The position numbers were made by a program, and so were the translations under genes. This document shows, piece by piece, positions 1 through 7,855 of a DNA stretch of 64,000 bases (positions are counted from its first letter, which is position 1; each line of letters starts with the position of its first letter). The notes beneath the pieces were generated by a model. It did not search any database, was not told the origin of the DNA, and was given only the letters and a program-made list of their open reading frames with translations. Origin of the DNA: Bacillus sp. FJAT-45037 (GTDB lineage: Bacteria; Bacillota; Bacilli; Bacillales; Bacillaceae_D); assembly GCF_002797325.1 (NCBI RefSeq), contig NZ_KZ454938.1, positions 2,740,267-2,804,266 of the forward strand, written 5' to 3'.

Positions 1-103
1 TTTGCGCGGAAATAGGCTGAGTTTGCGCGAAAACAGCTCTTGTTCGCGCGGAAATGACGTCGATATGCGCGCAAACGTCCTCTATTCGCGCAAAACCGAC
101 TCC
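1..103 (+). repeat. 21-bp-period GCGCG array 1 (5 units)
   Basis: Five units of exactly 21 bases each start with TTTGCGCGGAAA or a close variant (TTTGCGCGAAA, TTCGCGCGGAAA, TATGCGCGCAAA, TTCGCGCAAAA) followed by about nine variable bases. The window edge cuts off whatever precedes it. The array lies in the non-coding stretch upstream of the HTH gene at 312. It is one of eleven copies in the window. Function unknown. Confidence 0.85.
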
Positions 104-311
104 TAGGATCTACCCAAAAGCCTATCTTCATCTCAAAAACGGTCATTTTGCCTAAACCGCACTTCCTGACCCTCTCATTTTCCCTCTTTCACCTGGTCAA
201 ACGATCAAAACGATGCTCTCTGACCCTCTCATTCTCGCTTTTTACCGAGATGCCGATCTTTCTCGGCTGTTTTACTATACAGCTATCAAATGAATTGAGG
301 AGGAAATGGTT

Positions 312-1127
312 ATGAGACCTGGTTTGATTGAACAATTTACTCATTTAAAGAGGTTTTCAACGTTGGAGGAATTTAATCGGGCGGTGAAGATGCACATCCA
401 GCTGCACGGGGATGCATTCACTCGTGCAGAACGCGTGGCGTTTGATCGGTTGATGAGATTTAGTGTGAAGCATCTTGGCTTATGCAATGCGCGGATTGGG
501 GTGATGGTGAAGGCGACGCATGATGAGAAGGTGGGGATTTCACGTTCGACGTTTATGCGGATGTTGAAAAAAGCGCAGACTTTGGGGATCATCACGATCT
601 CTCACACGATTCGTAAGCAAGGTGGATACTCTCATAGCGTTTATGTCGTGCTGCCCTTCGGTACACTGCAAGAGGAAAAATTGAAACAACGCCAAAAGCT
701 GGACAACGCTGCTGCATCAAGCCTTTCACCCCAAGATTTCGACCCTAAAGCTATTAAACATAAAGCTAATAAAAACCATAAAGATCTTAGTCATACTAGT
801 AGCATCCCGTCAGATCATCCAAATATTCCTTCCCCCTTTGTCCAAGCGACGCGCCCGTTCCATTCGGTTGCGCCGAACTTCTGCCAACGACTTTGGTACA
901 GTGCGATGTCTGCCTATAAGCAATTAAATGTCCGAGAATCGATCGAGACATACCTCAAAGAAATCATCCAAGCTTTCAAAATAACAATGCAAAAATACAA
1001 AACCAACCAGATTGAAAAAAGCCTATTCCAATACTTCTACGGTACCGTCGCTGCGATGATTTCGGCCGAGAGACGGAGGCAGTATGAAGCGAAACACGGC
1101 TTTCCCACTTGGCTGAAAGAGATGTAA
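312..1127 (+). CDS. helix-turn-helix domain protein, function unknown
   Basis: This is a cytosolic protein of about 271 residues. The first half (about residues 40-120) reads as a winged-helix DNA-binding domain, with the segment VGISRSTFMRMLKKAQTLGI resembling a helix-turn-helix. The second half has a Ser/Pro/Lys-rich linker and a helical C-terminus. I chose the ATG at 312 because the GGAGG at 299-303 is 8 bases from it but only 2 from the upstream ATG at 306. It precedes comK on the same strand by 82 bases. The layout recalls phage and plasmid replication-type HTH proteins in Bacillaceae, but I do not recognise a specific family. Confidence 0.7.
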   Translation: MRPGLIEQFTHLKRFSTLEEFNRAVKMHIQLHGDAFTRAERVAFDRLMRFSVKHLGLCNARIGVMVKATHDEKVGISRSTFMRMLKKAQTLGIITISHTIRKQGGYSHSVYVVLPFGTLQEEKLKQRQKLDNAAASSLSPQDFDPKAIKHKANKNHKDLSHTSSIPSDHPNIPSPFVQATRPFHSVAPNFCQRLWYSAMSAYKQLNVRESIETYLKEIIQAFKITMQKYKTNQIEKSLFQYFYGTVAAMISAERRRQYEAKHGFPTWLKEM

Positions 1128-1209
1128 CAAGCAGCGATCTTGAACACGCAACATCGAAAAAACAAAAAAACCTCAACTACCCCATCCCCGATTAAGGAGC
1201 GACCTAATC

Positions 1210-1731
1210 ATGAAAAAAATAATCCACGAAACGTATGACATTAACCCGCACACGATTGCCCTCCTGCCTGCTTATCAACCTGATTGTGACACGATCGTCT
1301 TAGAGGGTCAGCAAACCATTTATGTACGCGAACCAGCTCTAACGATGATCAAGCGCGCGTGTATTGAAGGCGGCGCAACTTATGATGGGCGACGATTAGC
1401 TGTCGCTGAACTAACTAGAGCTCAAAATAAAGTACCGATCTCAGTCGACACAACGAACCAAATTTACGCGTTCCCGACTCATTCCCCGAGCAAACTCGAA
1501 TGCATCTGGATTTTCTACCACCATGTGAAATCCTTTGAAACCAATGTCGATCAACCTACAAAGACTATCGTACATTTTCACGAGACGAACTCTCTCATCG
1601 CCGATGTCTCGTACCCAACCTTCGAACGACAAATGCAGCGGACCGCTTATTGTATGGTGAAGCTTTCCTATCTAGCACCGACTAAGGGTGGGTTTACACC
1701 TTTATCTATGAACCGATATTCTTCCTTTTAA
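1210..1731 (+). CDS. comK: competence transcription factor ComK
   Basis: ComK is the master activator of DNA-uptake genes in Bacillus; it binds AT-rich K-boxes. The match is clearest in the centre, where PISVDTTNQIYAFPTHSPS corresponds to the B. subtilis stretch PIMVDPSNQIFLFPT, followed by a conserved W-x-(hydrophobic) and HVK. The C-terminal half also keeps the S-Y-x-(S/T)-F-E-x-Q-x-x-R-T-A pattern. At 173 residues it is shorter than the roughly 190-residue B. subtilis protein, and the shortfall is at the C-terminus. The ribosome site AAGGAG lies about 10 bases upstream of ATG. I saw no K-box (AAAA-N5-TTTT) in the 82-base gap upstream. Activity cannot be judged from sequence. Confidence 0.88.
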   Translation: MKKIIHETYDINPHTIALLPAYQPDCDTIVLEGQQTIYVREPALTMIKRACIEGGATYDGRRLAVAELTRAQNKVPISVDTTNQIYAFPTHSPSKLECIWIFYHHVKSFETNVDQPTKTIVHFHETNSLIADVSYPTFERQMQRTAYCMVKLSYLAPTKGGFTPLSMNRYSSF

Positions 1732-1837
1732 CTTAACTATTGAACAAGATTTCACTCCTCCCTTTTTTCCATTTTTTAATATATAATGAATGACATAAAT
1801 TAAAAATGTCAATAATTTTTAAATAAGGGGGCGTGTA

Positions 1838-3073
1838 TTGGTGACGTATGATAAATTAGATAAAGTTTTTTATAAAAGAGGAAATGATTTATATAAGGAT
1901 GAACTCGATAAGAGACTGCATAGTTATGGTAGTTATTTAACGAGCCTCTCGATCAATGGTTTCAGAAAAGGAAAGGTCATGAATGAGTTATTCCAGTTAT
2001 TTTACGTAAATATCCATCCTTTAATGTCTTTGAACAACAACGTGTTAATGAATAGCTCAAAGATTTCATCACTTATTGCGCGACTCCCTTCATTTGTTAT
2101 TGAACCCTATTTTCACAAACTGATTGTCAACGAAGCTCAGAGTACCAATGAGATCGAAGGAATTCGTAGTACGAAGAAACAATTAAAAGAAGTGTTAGGG
2201 GACGTCCTCAAATCTGAAAAGGATAGCAAGCACTTTAATGGGTTGATGAAAACATACTTATTTATTGGTCAGATTAAACCATTTAAGGAGCTATCAAGCT
2301 TTAGAGACCTTTATGACAATCTAGTATCCGATGAAATTGATAAAGAGAATGAACCGGACGGAGAATTATTTAGAAAAGGACACGTGGAAATTCATGATGG
2401 AACAAAGACCACCCATGTAGGTGTTCGTTCAGAGATCAAGATTTTGGAATCACTACATGCATTGGTTAATTTCCTTGACGATGAACAACACCCAGCGTTA
2501 TACCGTTATATGGTAGCCCATTACTATTATGAATACATCCACCCTTTCTATGATGGAAATGGCAGAACCGGACGTTTATTAGTATGCAGTTATTTATATA
2601 GGTATTTAGAGAGGTATTCAGCTATCACCTTCTCGTATGCAGTCAATAAAAACAAAACGAAGTATTACAAAGCACTTGAAGAAATTCCATCTCCGCTAAA
2701 TAAGGGAGAAATGACATTTTATTTAATTGACATGCTAGAGTTACTTGTCTCAGGGCAAGAAGGCATTATTGAAGATTTGGAGTCTAACTTGTCTAAAATG
2801 GAACGGATTAAAGGATTCTTTGAAGAAAAAAAGTGGCTAGAGCGCGGCGAAGAATCTGACGTATTAAGAATTATGACTTATCTCAGTATATTCGTCGATG
2901 AAAACGTGACGATTTCAGTCGCAGAACTGATGGATCTTTCTGCTAAATCAAGGTACAAAGTTAATCAAATTATGGATAACTTACAAGAAGATGGCTGTGT
3001 ATCATTAGTCAGTCAACGTCCGAAAGGGTATAAAGTAACCGATGCTTTTTTAGACGGTATATTAGTTTATTAA
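1838..3073 (+). CDS. Fic family protein (predicted AMP transferase) with C-terminal HTH
   Basis: Fic enzymes transfer AMP or a related group from a nucleotide to hydroxyls on target proteins. The full signature HPFYDGNGRTGR is at residues 235-246, including the catalytic His. The N-terminal region carries the inhibitory-helix motif [S/T]xxxE[G/N] as T-N-E-I-E-G at residues 103-108, as in class II Fic proteins with a built-in brake. The C-terminal roughly 70 residues look like a winged-helix DNA-binding domain. Length 411 is typical for chromosomal Fic-HTH proteins. The start is TTG at 1838 or GTG at 1841; GGGGG at 1827-1831 serves either. It stands alone, about 100 bases after comK. The target is unknown. 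Confidence 0.9.
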   Translation: MVTYDKLDKVFYKRGNDLYKDELDKRLHSYGSYLTSLSINGFRKGKVMNELFQLFYVNIHPLMSLNNNVLMNSSKISSLIARLPSFVIEPYFHKLIVNEAQSTNEIEGIRSTKKQLKEVLGDVLKSEKDSKHFNGLMKTYLFIGQIKPFKELSSFRDLYDNLVSDEIDKENEPDGELFRKGHVEIHDGTKTTHVGVRSEIKILESLHALVNFLDDEQHPALYRYMVAHYYYEYIHPFYDGNGRTGRLLVCSYLYRYLERYSAITFSYAVNKNKTKYYKALEEIPSPLNKGEMTFYLIDMLELLVSGQEGIIEDLESNLSKMERIKGFFEEKKWLERGEESDVLRIMTYLSIFVDENVTISVAELMDLSAKSRYKVNQIMDNLQEDGCVSLVSQRPKGYKVTDAFLDGILVY

Positions 3074-3187
3074 TCTGATGTTGTATCCGCCAATCGTTAC
3101 AAATAGTAGAAGTATCGCTATTAGCACCAGGCTAAATTGCGCTACTAAACTAAGTGCTTCATAGTTCTCCTCAACACCCAGCCCAAA
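3062..3187 (-). pseudogene. possible C-terminal remnant of a membrane protein
   Basis: On the minus strand an open frame of 41 codons, bounded upstream by TAG and lacking a start codon, encodes a hydrophobic segment (SLVAQFSLVLIAILLLFVTI) followed by a short tail and TAA. The stop overlaps the 3' end of the fic gene. The composition is typical of a single transmembrane helix. I read it as the leftover 3' end of a membrane-protein gene. A chance open frame is possible. Confidence 0.3.
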
Positions 3188-3306
3188 CTAAGGGAAGCCT
3201 TATAATCACTTGTCTAACTATTTTTACAAAAATAACTACCTCCTATAGAATAAACTACTATTTTAATGGTAAAATAGTCTTAGGTTTTTATGAGGGGGTT
3301 TTTGTC

Positions 3307-4608
3307 ATGTTTTGTCCCGACTGTGGCAGTGAATTGAAACAGCGATCTGCCCATTGTCCAAATTGTGGAAAAAAACGTCAAACAAGTAAATCAAAATCTA
3401 CAATATTACTAGCACTTTTTCTTGTTCTATCCATCGGTGGTGGTTTCGTTTGGTTTGATGGCCCAAAATCTCTTTTCAATCAACCATCAATCGATACGGT
3501 CCAACCTTTAGCGACACACGTGGAGAAGGCAGATGAATCTCGTACAGTCAACACGGAGCCTGCTGCTGTTGTTAAGGTCGAGCAGCCGAAAGAAGAAACG
3601 TTACGACAATTAACGGAAATTATTGCGGATGCACAAGAGAATGTTTTTACGATTCATACAACCTACAGTCAGGGTTCCGGATTTTTATATAACGAAAGCG
3701 GAATTGTCGTTACGAATGCACACGTTGTGGAAGGTTCTATTGATACATCAGTAAAAACGATGACTGGTTCTGAGCATGAAGGCAAGGTTATTGGTTACTC
3801 CAACGAAACAGATGTTGCCATTATTAAAGTTCCTGATTTCATAGGGCGAACTCCTTCTAAGATTGCTTACGAGGATTCGGCACTTATTGGTGAGCCAGTA
3901 ATTGCGTTAGGCAGTCCACTCGGTTTAGAAAATACGGCATCAATGGGCTATGTAACCGGAGTAAATCGTGATTTTGTGATCGATACTTTTGTGTATTCTA
4001 ACTTGTATCAGATCTCTGCACCGATCTCACCAGGGAGTAGCGGTGGCCCGTTACTAGCGCAAGACACAGAGGAAATTATTGCTATTAACTCTGCTAAAGA
4101 TACGAGAGATTCTGCCATTGGTTTTAGTATCCCTATTCACACCATACATTCGTTAATTGAAGGCTGGATCACACAACCGATGACAGAGGAAGAAGTTTAT
4201 TCACAATTCTACTATTCTGACGGCTTATATTTCTTTGATAATTTATGGGACTATTACGATGGTGGATTTTTTGATGGTGGAGACTATTCCTCGGACTCTT
4301 CTTACTTCGAGTATTGGGATTATGACTATGAATACTGGTATGACGATTATGAGTACGAAGACTACGAGTATATTGATGACTATGATTATGAAGAAGACTA
4401 TCACTACTTTGATGATTATGACTACGATGAGGATTATGAGTACTTCGATGACTATGACTATGAAGAGAACTATGAGTACTTTGATGACTACGACTATGAA
4501 ATAGACTATGAGTACTTTGATGACTATGATGATGAAGAGGATTGGGAAGTGGAAAGTTTTCAATCCGATGAGGAATTAGAAGAAACTGAAGATACCAGCA
4601 CTTATTAG
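3307..4608 (+). CDS. membrane-anchored HtrA-like serine protease with zinc ribbon and Tyr/Asp-rich tail
   Basis: A 433-residue protein with four parts. Residues 1-24 form a zinc ribbon (C3-x2-C6 and C17-x2-C20). Residues 31-50 form one transmembrane helix. Residues about 105-300 form a trypsin-like domain with His139 (TNAHVVEG), Asp169 (ETDVAIIKV) and Ser245 (PGSSGGPLL). Residues about 310-415 are a low-complexity tail of Tyr, Asp and Glu with a repeated (Y/F)-(E)-Y-F-D-D-Y-D-Y pattern. No PDZ domain is visible, unlike typical HtrA. I start at the ATG at 3307 because GAGGGGG precedes it and the zinc ribbon begins there; the upstream frame is not protein-like. The protease side is predicted outside the membrane. 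A terminator follows directly. Confidence 0.85.
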   Translation: MFCPDCGSELKQRSAHCPNCGKKRQTSKSKSTILLALFLVLSIGGGFVWFDGPKSLFNQPSIDTVQPLATHVEKADESRTVNTEPAAVVKVEQPKEETLRQLTEIIADAQENVFTIHTTYSQGSGFLYNESGIVVTNAHVVEGSIDTSVKTMTGSEHEGKVIGYSNETDVAIIKVPDFIGRTPSKIAYEDSALIGEPVIALGSPLGLENTASMGYVTGVNRDFVIDTFVYSNLYQISAPISPGSSGGPLLAQDTEEIIAINSAKDTRDSAIGFSIPIHTIHSLIEGWITQPMTEEEVYSQFYYSDGLYFFDNLWDYYDGGFFDGGDYSSDSSYFEYWDYDYEYWYDDYEYEDYEYIDDYDYEEDYHYFDDYDYDEDYEYFDDYDYEENYEYFDDYDYEIDYEYFDDYDDEEDWEVESFQSDEELEETEDTSTY

Positions 4609-4617
4609 AACAAAAAT

Positions 4618-4646
4618 GGCAGCCTTTTATGGTTGTCGTTTTTTTT
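4618..4646 (+). terminator. rho-independent terminator after the HtrA-like gene
   Basis: A 7-bp stem (GGCAGCC paired with GGTTGTC, with G-U pairs) and a 6-base loop are followed by eight T residues, 9 bases after the stop codon. Confidence 0.75.
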
Positions 4647-4906
4647 CAATTTATTAGTCCTCACTTTAGTATGAGTTCAACCAGCGGCGGAGTACGTTTA
4701 TAATTGAAATAAGCTTGACCTCCGTATTTATTGTAAAAACCGAGTATCATTACCAAATAATTGTAATTTAAATAGTCTTAATATACGCCCATTTTAAATA
4801 ATTACTGGAAATTTACCATAATTTATCATATTATTACTAAGGTAGGTAGTTTAAAAGAACTATTTTTAACTGACTCACACTATATTATAGATCTTAGGAG
4901 GGTGTA

Positions 4907-5106
4907 ATGAAAAAGTAGTTGTAATGTTTTTGTTGTATATGGTACTAGCAGGCTGTGGTCAGTTACATATCTGATATCACTGCAAAAGATCGAGTTTGTT
5001 TACATATGAAAGTCAAACGAGCGAATATTATCATTTTGAACAAGAGGGCAGAAGCGAAGGCTACCAAGTTATCCTAATTGTTGATGGTCTATTGTCGATC
5101 GATTAA
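4907..5106 (+). pseudogene. frameshifted small lipoprotein gene
   Basis: After a strong ribosome site (AGGAGGG at 4897-4902) an ATG opens MKK and then hits TAG. Shifting frame by one base restores a lipoprotein signal (VVVMFLLYMVLAGCGQ) with an LAGC lipobox. A further frame change gives a sensible tail, YESQTSEYYHFEQEGR followed by about 17 residues and TAA at 5104. Two frame disruptions in 200 bases show a dead gene, or sequencing errors. The family is not recognised. The flanking 4650-4900 and 5107-5163 stretches are AT-rich and hold nothing else I can support. Confidence 0.6.
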
Positions 5107-5163
5107 CCGTACTGAGTCATTGGTATGATGCTTGCAAATAATTATTTGAAAAGGGGTTATTAA

Positions 5164-5484
5164 ATGAATACATCATTAATAAAAACAGCACTATTAGGGA
5201 GTACTAGTAGCGGTAAACTTAATTCCTATCCAGTTCTAAAAGTAATCAATTTATTTTTTGTGTATTTATCGTTAGGGGTACTAGTAACTGGTTTGTTGAT
5301 TGCCCTTTACCAATTATTTACAGGATCTTTCTTCATGTTCATTCTTACTATTCTCGGAACTGGATTTACATGGGGTGTTATTAAATTACAAGCAGAAATT
5401 ATTCAGCTAGTTGTCGATATTGCTGATAACACTAGACGTTCTGCTGATATTATGGAAAAGCAGCATAAGGACATGTCTGCATAA
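5164..5484 (+). CDS. small two-helix membrane protein
   Basis: A 106-residue protein with two hydrophobic helices (about residues 30-50 and 55-75), followed by an amphipathic C-terminal helix ending in a charged tail (DIADNTRRSADIMEKQ). It faintly resembles DUF4282-type membrane proteins in its layout, but I cannot assign it. The AAAGGGG ribosome site is about 7 bases before ATG. No operon partner is visible, since the upstream lipoprotein is broken. The region after it (5485-6025) holds no convincing gene: two direct copies of AGTGACACTC, a CCTGACACAC motif related to the family-2 repeat, and array 2. Confidence 0.65.
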   Translation: MNTSLIKTALLGSTSSGKLNSYPVLKVINLFFVYLSLGVLVTGLLIALYQLFTGSFFMFILTILGTGFTWGVIKLQAEIIQLVVDIADNTRRSADIMEKQHKDMSA

Positions 5485-6025
5485 CTTTTAGGTTAGTGAC
5501 ACTCTTAAGTAGTGACACTCAATTTGCTCTTTCTGGAAATAGACACATCTACTCTCGTGAAGTCGGTTAAGGTTGGAGCCTGACACACTTATCTAATAAA
5601 ACCTCACCTCTACCCCTCTTTCCCTCAGTCTCTCTATGATTCTTTGAGCTTCTTCTCTAAACGCATAATGATATTTCGTGTGGTTCACACATGGCACCCA
5701 ACATAGATCCCTTAAGCAACAAATCACCCCTTTTATAGTACGTAAATTATTTATATAAGGATAAGGTAGTGATTATTCTTTTTAGTACGAAGCAGTGCCT
5801 TTCACTACCCGCGTTTTGCTCTGTGAAATAATCATTAAACAAGTCTCTTTGCACAGTGGGGGCGACAGAATTCAAACCACAGAACTCAATTACTCGCGCA
5901 GAAGCAGCTAGAGTCGTTTCAATGTTTAGATTGAAATAATTTAGATTAGGCGAAACAGGCAGCGGTGAGAGGTTCACTGCTTATTTTTTGGCAATTAATG
6001 GGTTAAAAGTTAGTTATTTGCGGCA

Positions 6026-6128
6026 TTTGCGCGGAAATGGGCCAAAGTTGCGCGAACACAGCTGCTGTTCGCGCATAAATGAGCTCGATCTGCGCGGAAA
6101 CGCTCTTCATTCGCGCGGAACCCGTCCG
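6026..6128 (+). repeat. 21-bp-period GCGCG array 2 (5 units)
   Basis: Five 21-base units start TTTGCGCGGAAA, GTTGCGCGAACA, TTCGCGCATAAA, TCTGCGCGGAAA and TTCGCGCGGAAC. Units 2 to 5 match array 1 position by position, including parts of the spacers (AACAGCT, GATNTGCGCG, CTCTTCA versus CTCTA), so whole arrays appear to be copied. It is downstream of the NERD gene on the opposite strand. Confidence 0.85.
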
Positions 6129-6143
6129 CAGAATGCCTCATCA

Positions 6144-6174
6144 AGAAAAAAAGACGTCTAATTCGACGTCTTTT
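6144..6174 (-). terminator. terminator of the NERD gene
   Basis: Perfect 10-bp stem AAAAGACGTC/GACGTCTTTT with a 6-base loop. On the minus strand it is followed by a T-rich run. It is about 100 bases past the stop of the minus-strand gene at 6277. Confidence 0.75.
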
Positions 6175-6276
6175 CCACATTCTCAGCTTAAATTACCTAT
6201 ATTTATAGAATCGACCAACATTTTTTAATCAAAATAACTGTGCTTAAGAGATCTGACGTAAGAAATGGTGATATTC

Positions 6277-6969
6277 TTACCTACCTGAAATCTTCCTTTG
6301 CACATCTTGCATATGTCTGACCTTTGTCGCTTGATCTGCTTTAGTAAAGGCCTTCAGCTTATAGTAGTACTGATTGATCTGAAAATTAGTCAGGACTGGA
6401 GCTGAGATTTGGCGTTCTGTGGATAGAACCTTAAGTAGTTCATTTCTTTTCATCACTTCTACACGAGGTGTTGTTACGTGAATGTTCTTTAACGTGCATC
6501 GTTTACTGAAGACAATATACGAATGAAGAAGATGATCTTCTACTTCGAGCGTTGATTGAATCGCATTAAGGTGAGCCGCATTTTGCCAGACCGGATTGAA
6601 AAAAGGATATTTTCTTTTGTTCGGTAGTGTCTGGGTCCAATTCTTTCTGCGCTCATCTCCAAAGATCCATCCACTATAATTCTTCGACTCTACGACATAG
6701 ATACCCGTTTCACAGATGAAAATCAGGTCAACTTCTGTTGTCGTACCGTCTTTTTTCTTTAAATAGACATTGGCTAGGATCTTCCGGTTTCCTCCTAGTT
6801 TCTCAAGATATGTATAAGTTACAAACTCCCCGTACGTCCCCTTGTCCGATACCGTTTGCCAAAAAGTATAGCCTGTCTCATCTTTATAGGTCGAAGCCTG
6901 ATACTTTAACCATTTCGGCAATACAAACAGACAAAGAAAAAGCAGAATTATTAAGATGAATGATAGCAC
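6277..6969 (-). CDS. NERD-domain (nuclease-related) membrane protein
   Basis: A 230-residue protein with one N-terminal transmembrane helix (residues 2-20) and a NERD domain (about 45-160). The predicted PD-(D/E)XK-like residues are present: Glu in KGTYGEFVTY, Asp in TEVDLIFI, and the E-x-K of VVESKNYSG. NERD domains occur in proteins predicted to act on DNA or RNA; the biological role is mostly unknown. The C-terminal 70 residues are helical and basic. It is transcribed alone. It is the first of three NERD proteins in the window and the only one with a membrane anchor and no C-terminal zinc ribbon. Confidence 0.85.
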   Translation of the reverse strand: MLSFILIILLFLCLFVLPKWLKYQASTYKDETGYTFWQTVSDKGTYGEFVTYTYLEKLGGNRKILANVYLKKKDGTTTEVDLIFICETGIYVVESKNYSGWIFGDERRKNWTQTLPNKRKYPFFNPVWQNAAHLNAIQSTLEVEDHLLHSYIVFSKRCTLKNIHVTTPRVEVMKRNELLKVLSTERQISAPVLTNFQINQYYYKLKAFTKADQATKVRHMQDVQRKISGR

Positions 6970-7040
6970 AAGAAACCTCCTGTAAATAATTAGTAGGTCT
7001 ATACTATCACATTAATTACATATTAAACCAGTTAATTTAC

Positions 7041-7082
7041 AAAAAAACCATCCTCCATCATCTTTAAAATGATGGAGGATGG
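7041..7082 (-). terminator. terminator of the sortase operon
   Basis: A perfect 14-bp stem, CCATCCTCCATCAT with ATGATGGAGGATGG, and a 7-base loop. On the minus strand it is followed by seven T residues, and it lies downstream of the sortase gene. Confidence 0.85.
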
Positions 7083-7201
7083 CTTTCGTATATGAAGTTC
7101 CTAAAATTAGATTAGTTGAACCAGTTTGCTTTTAAATAACTTGGTGCTTAGTTAAAGACTCAGCTAATCAACGCATGCATCTCTCGCTTTACCCTCTGTT
7201 C

Positions 7202-7846
7202 CTAATGTGCTACGGCTGTTTTTGTATCAATTAAATCTGCTTGGAGAACATACCGTTCTGGTGCCGCTCCGATAAAGTCAAAGGGATAGCAGGTTGACAC
7301 GGTGAGCATCGCTCGTGGTTTTGGAACGATAACTGTGCGGTCTTCCTTATCCACTACTCTCGTCCGCCTCACCTTGTACGTAAACTCACCAGCTCCTGTT
7401 CGCACAATGAGTAAATCACCCTTCTCTACTTCCCCTAGCTTTCGAAAGACTGTATCTCGATGCCCTGATAAGACTGAGTTGTTAGCTTCACCGGGTAAGA
7501 CACTGCCTTCGAAATGTCCAACACCCTTCTCCAATTCATCTTCGTGTGTCCCGTGGTAGATCGGGAGTGTCGCATTGAGTGTCGGGATGACCAATTCCCC
7601 CATGCTATCGCCTATTTCAGGTCGTAACGGATATTGGACATGAGAATATGACTCTTCTTGTTCTACTTCTAGATCTAATTCTTGTTCTTTGCTAATTTCT
7701 TCAGCCGGTTTTGAAACAACGACCTCTTGACTACTTTTATACAACCAATACCCTTTTACAAAATTATAAGCATTGGTTGTAGTAAACCATATCCCCCCTG
7801 CTAGCAAGACAAGTGATAGACATGTGATGACGATCCTTTTATTCAT
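7202..7846 (-). CDS. class D sortase
   Basis: A 214-residue membrane-anchored transpeptidase with an N-terminal transmembrane helix (about 5-22), an acidic linker (38-70) and a sortase barrel. The catalytic triad is complete: His129 in LSGHRDTV, Cys186 in LTVSTCYPF and Arg198 in APERYVL. Class D sortases of bacilli attach LPxTA-type proteins to the cell envelope. The gene directly upstream encodes a protein with exactly such a signal (LPDTA), 9 bases away in the same operon, so the pair is probably enzyme and dedicated substrate. A strong terminator lies 120 bases downstream. Confidence 0.93.
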   Translation of the reverse strand: MNKRIVITCLSLVLLAGGIWFTTTNAYNFVKGYWLYKSSQEVVVSKPAEEISKEQELDLEVEQEESYSHVQYPLRPEIGDSMGELVIPTLNATLPIYHGTHEDELEKGVGHFEGSVLPGEANNSVLSGHRDTVFRKLGEVEKGDLLIVRTGAGEFTYKVRRTRVVDKEDRTVIVPKPRAMLTVSTCYPFDFIGAAPERYVLQADLIDTKTAVAH

Positions 7847-7855
7847 GTTGACCTC

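Noticed and set aside
1-103. 21-bp arrays as CRISPR
   Set aside because: Repeats are not identical, the conserved core is only about 12 bases, spacers are about 9 bases, and no cas gene is present.
4243-4563. 106-codon antisense frame rich in Val and Ile
   Set aside because: It is the complement of the Tyr/Asp-rich repeat of the HtrA-like protease. It has no ribosome site.
5747-5977. 76-codon minus-strand frame
   Set aside because: No ribosome site and no recognisable motif. Parts look protein-like (VQRDLFNDYFTEQ), so a decayed gene is possible, but I cannot support it.
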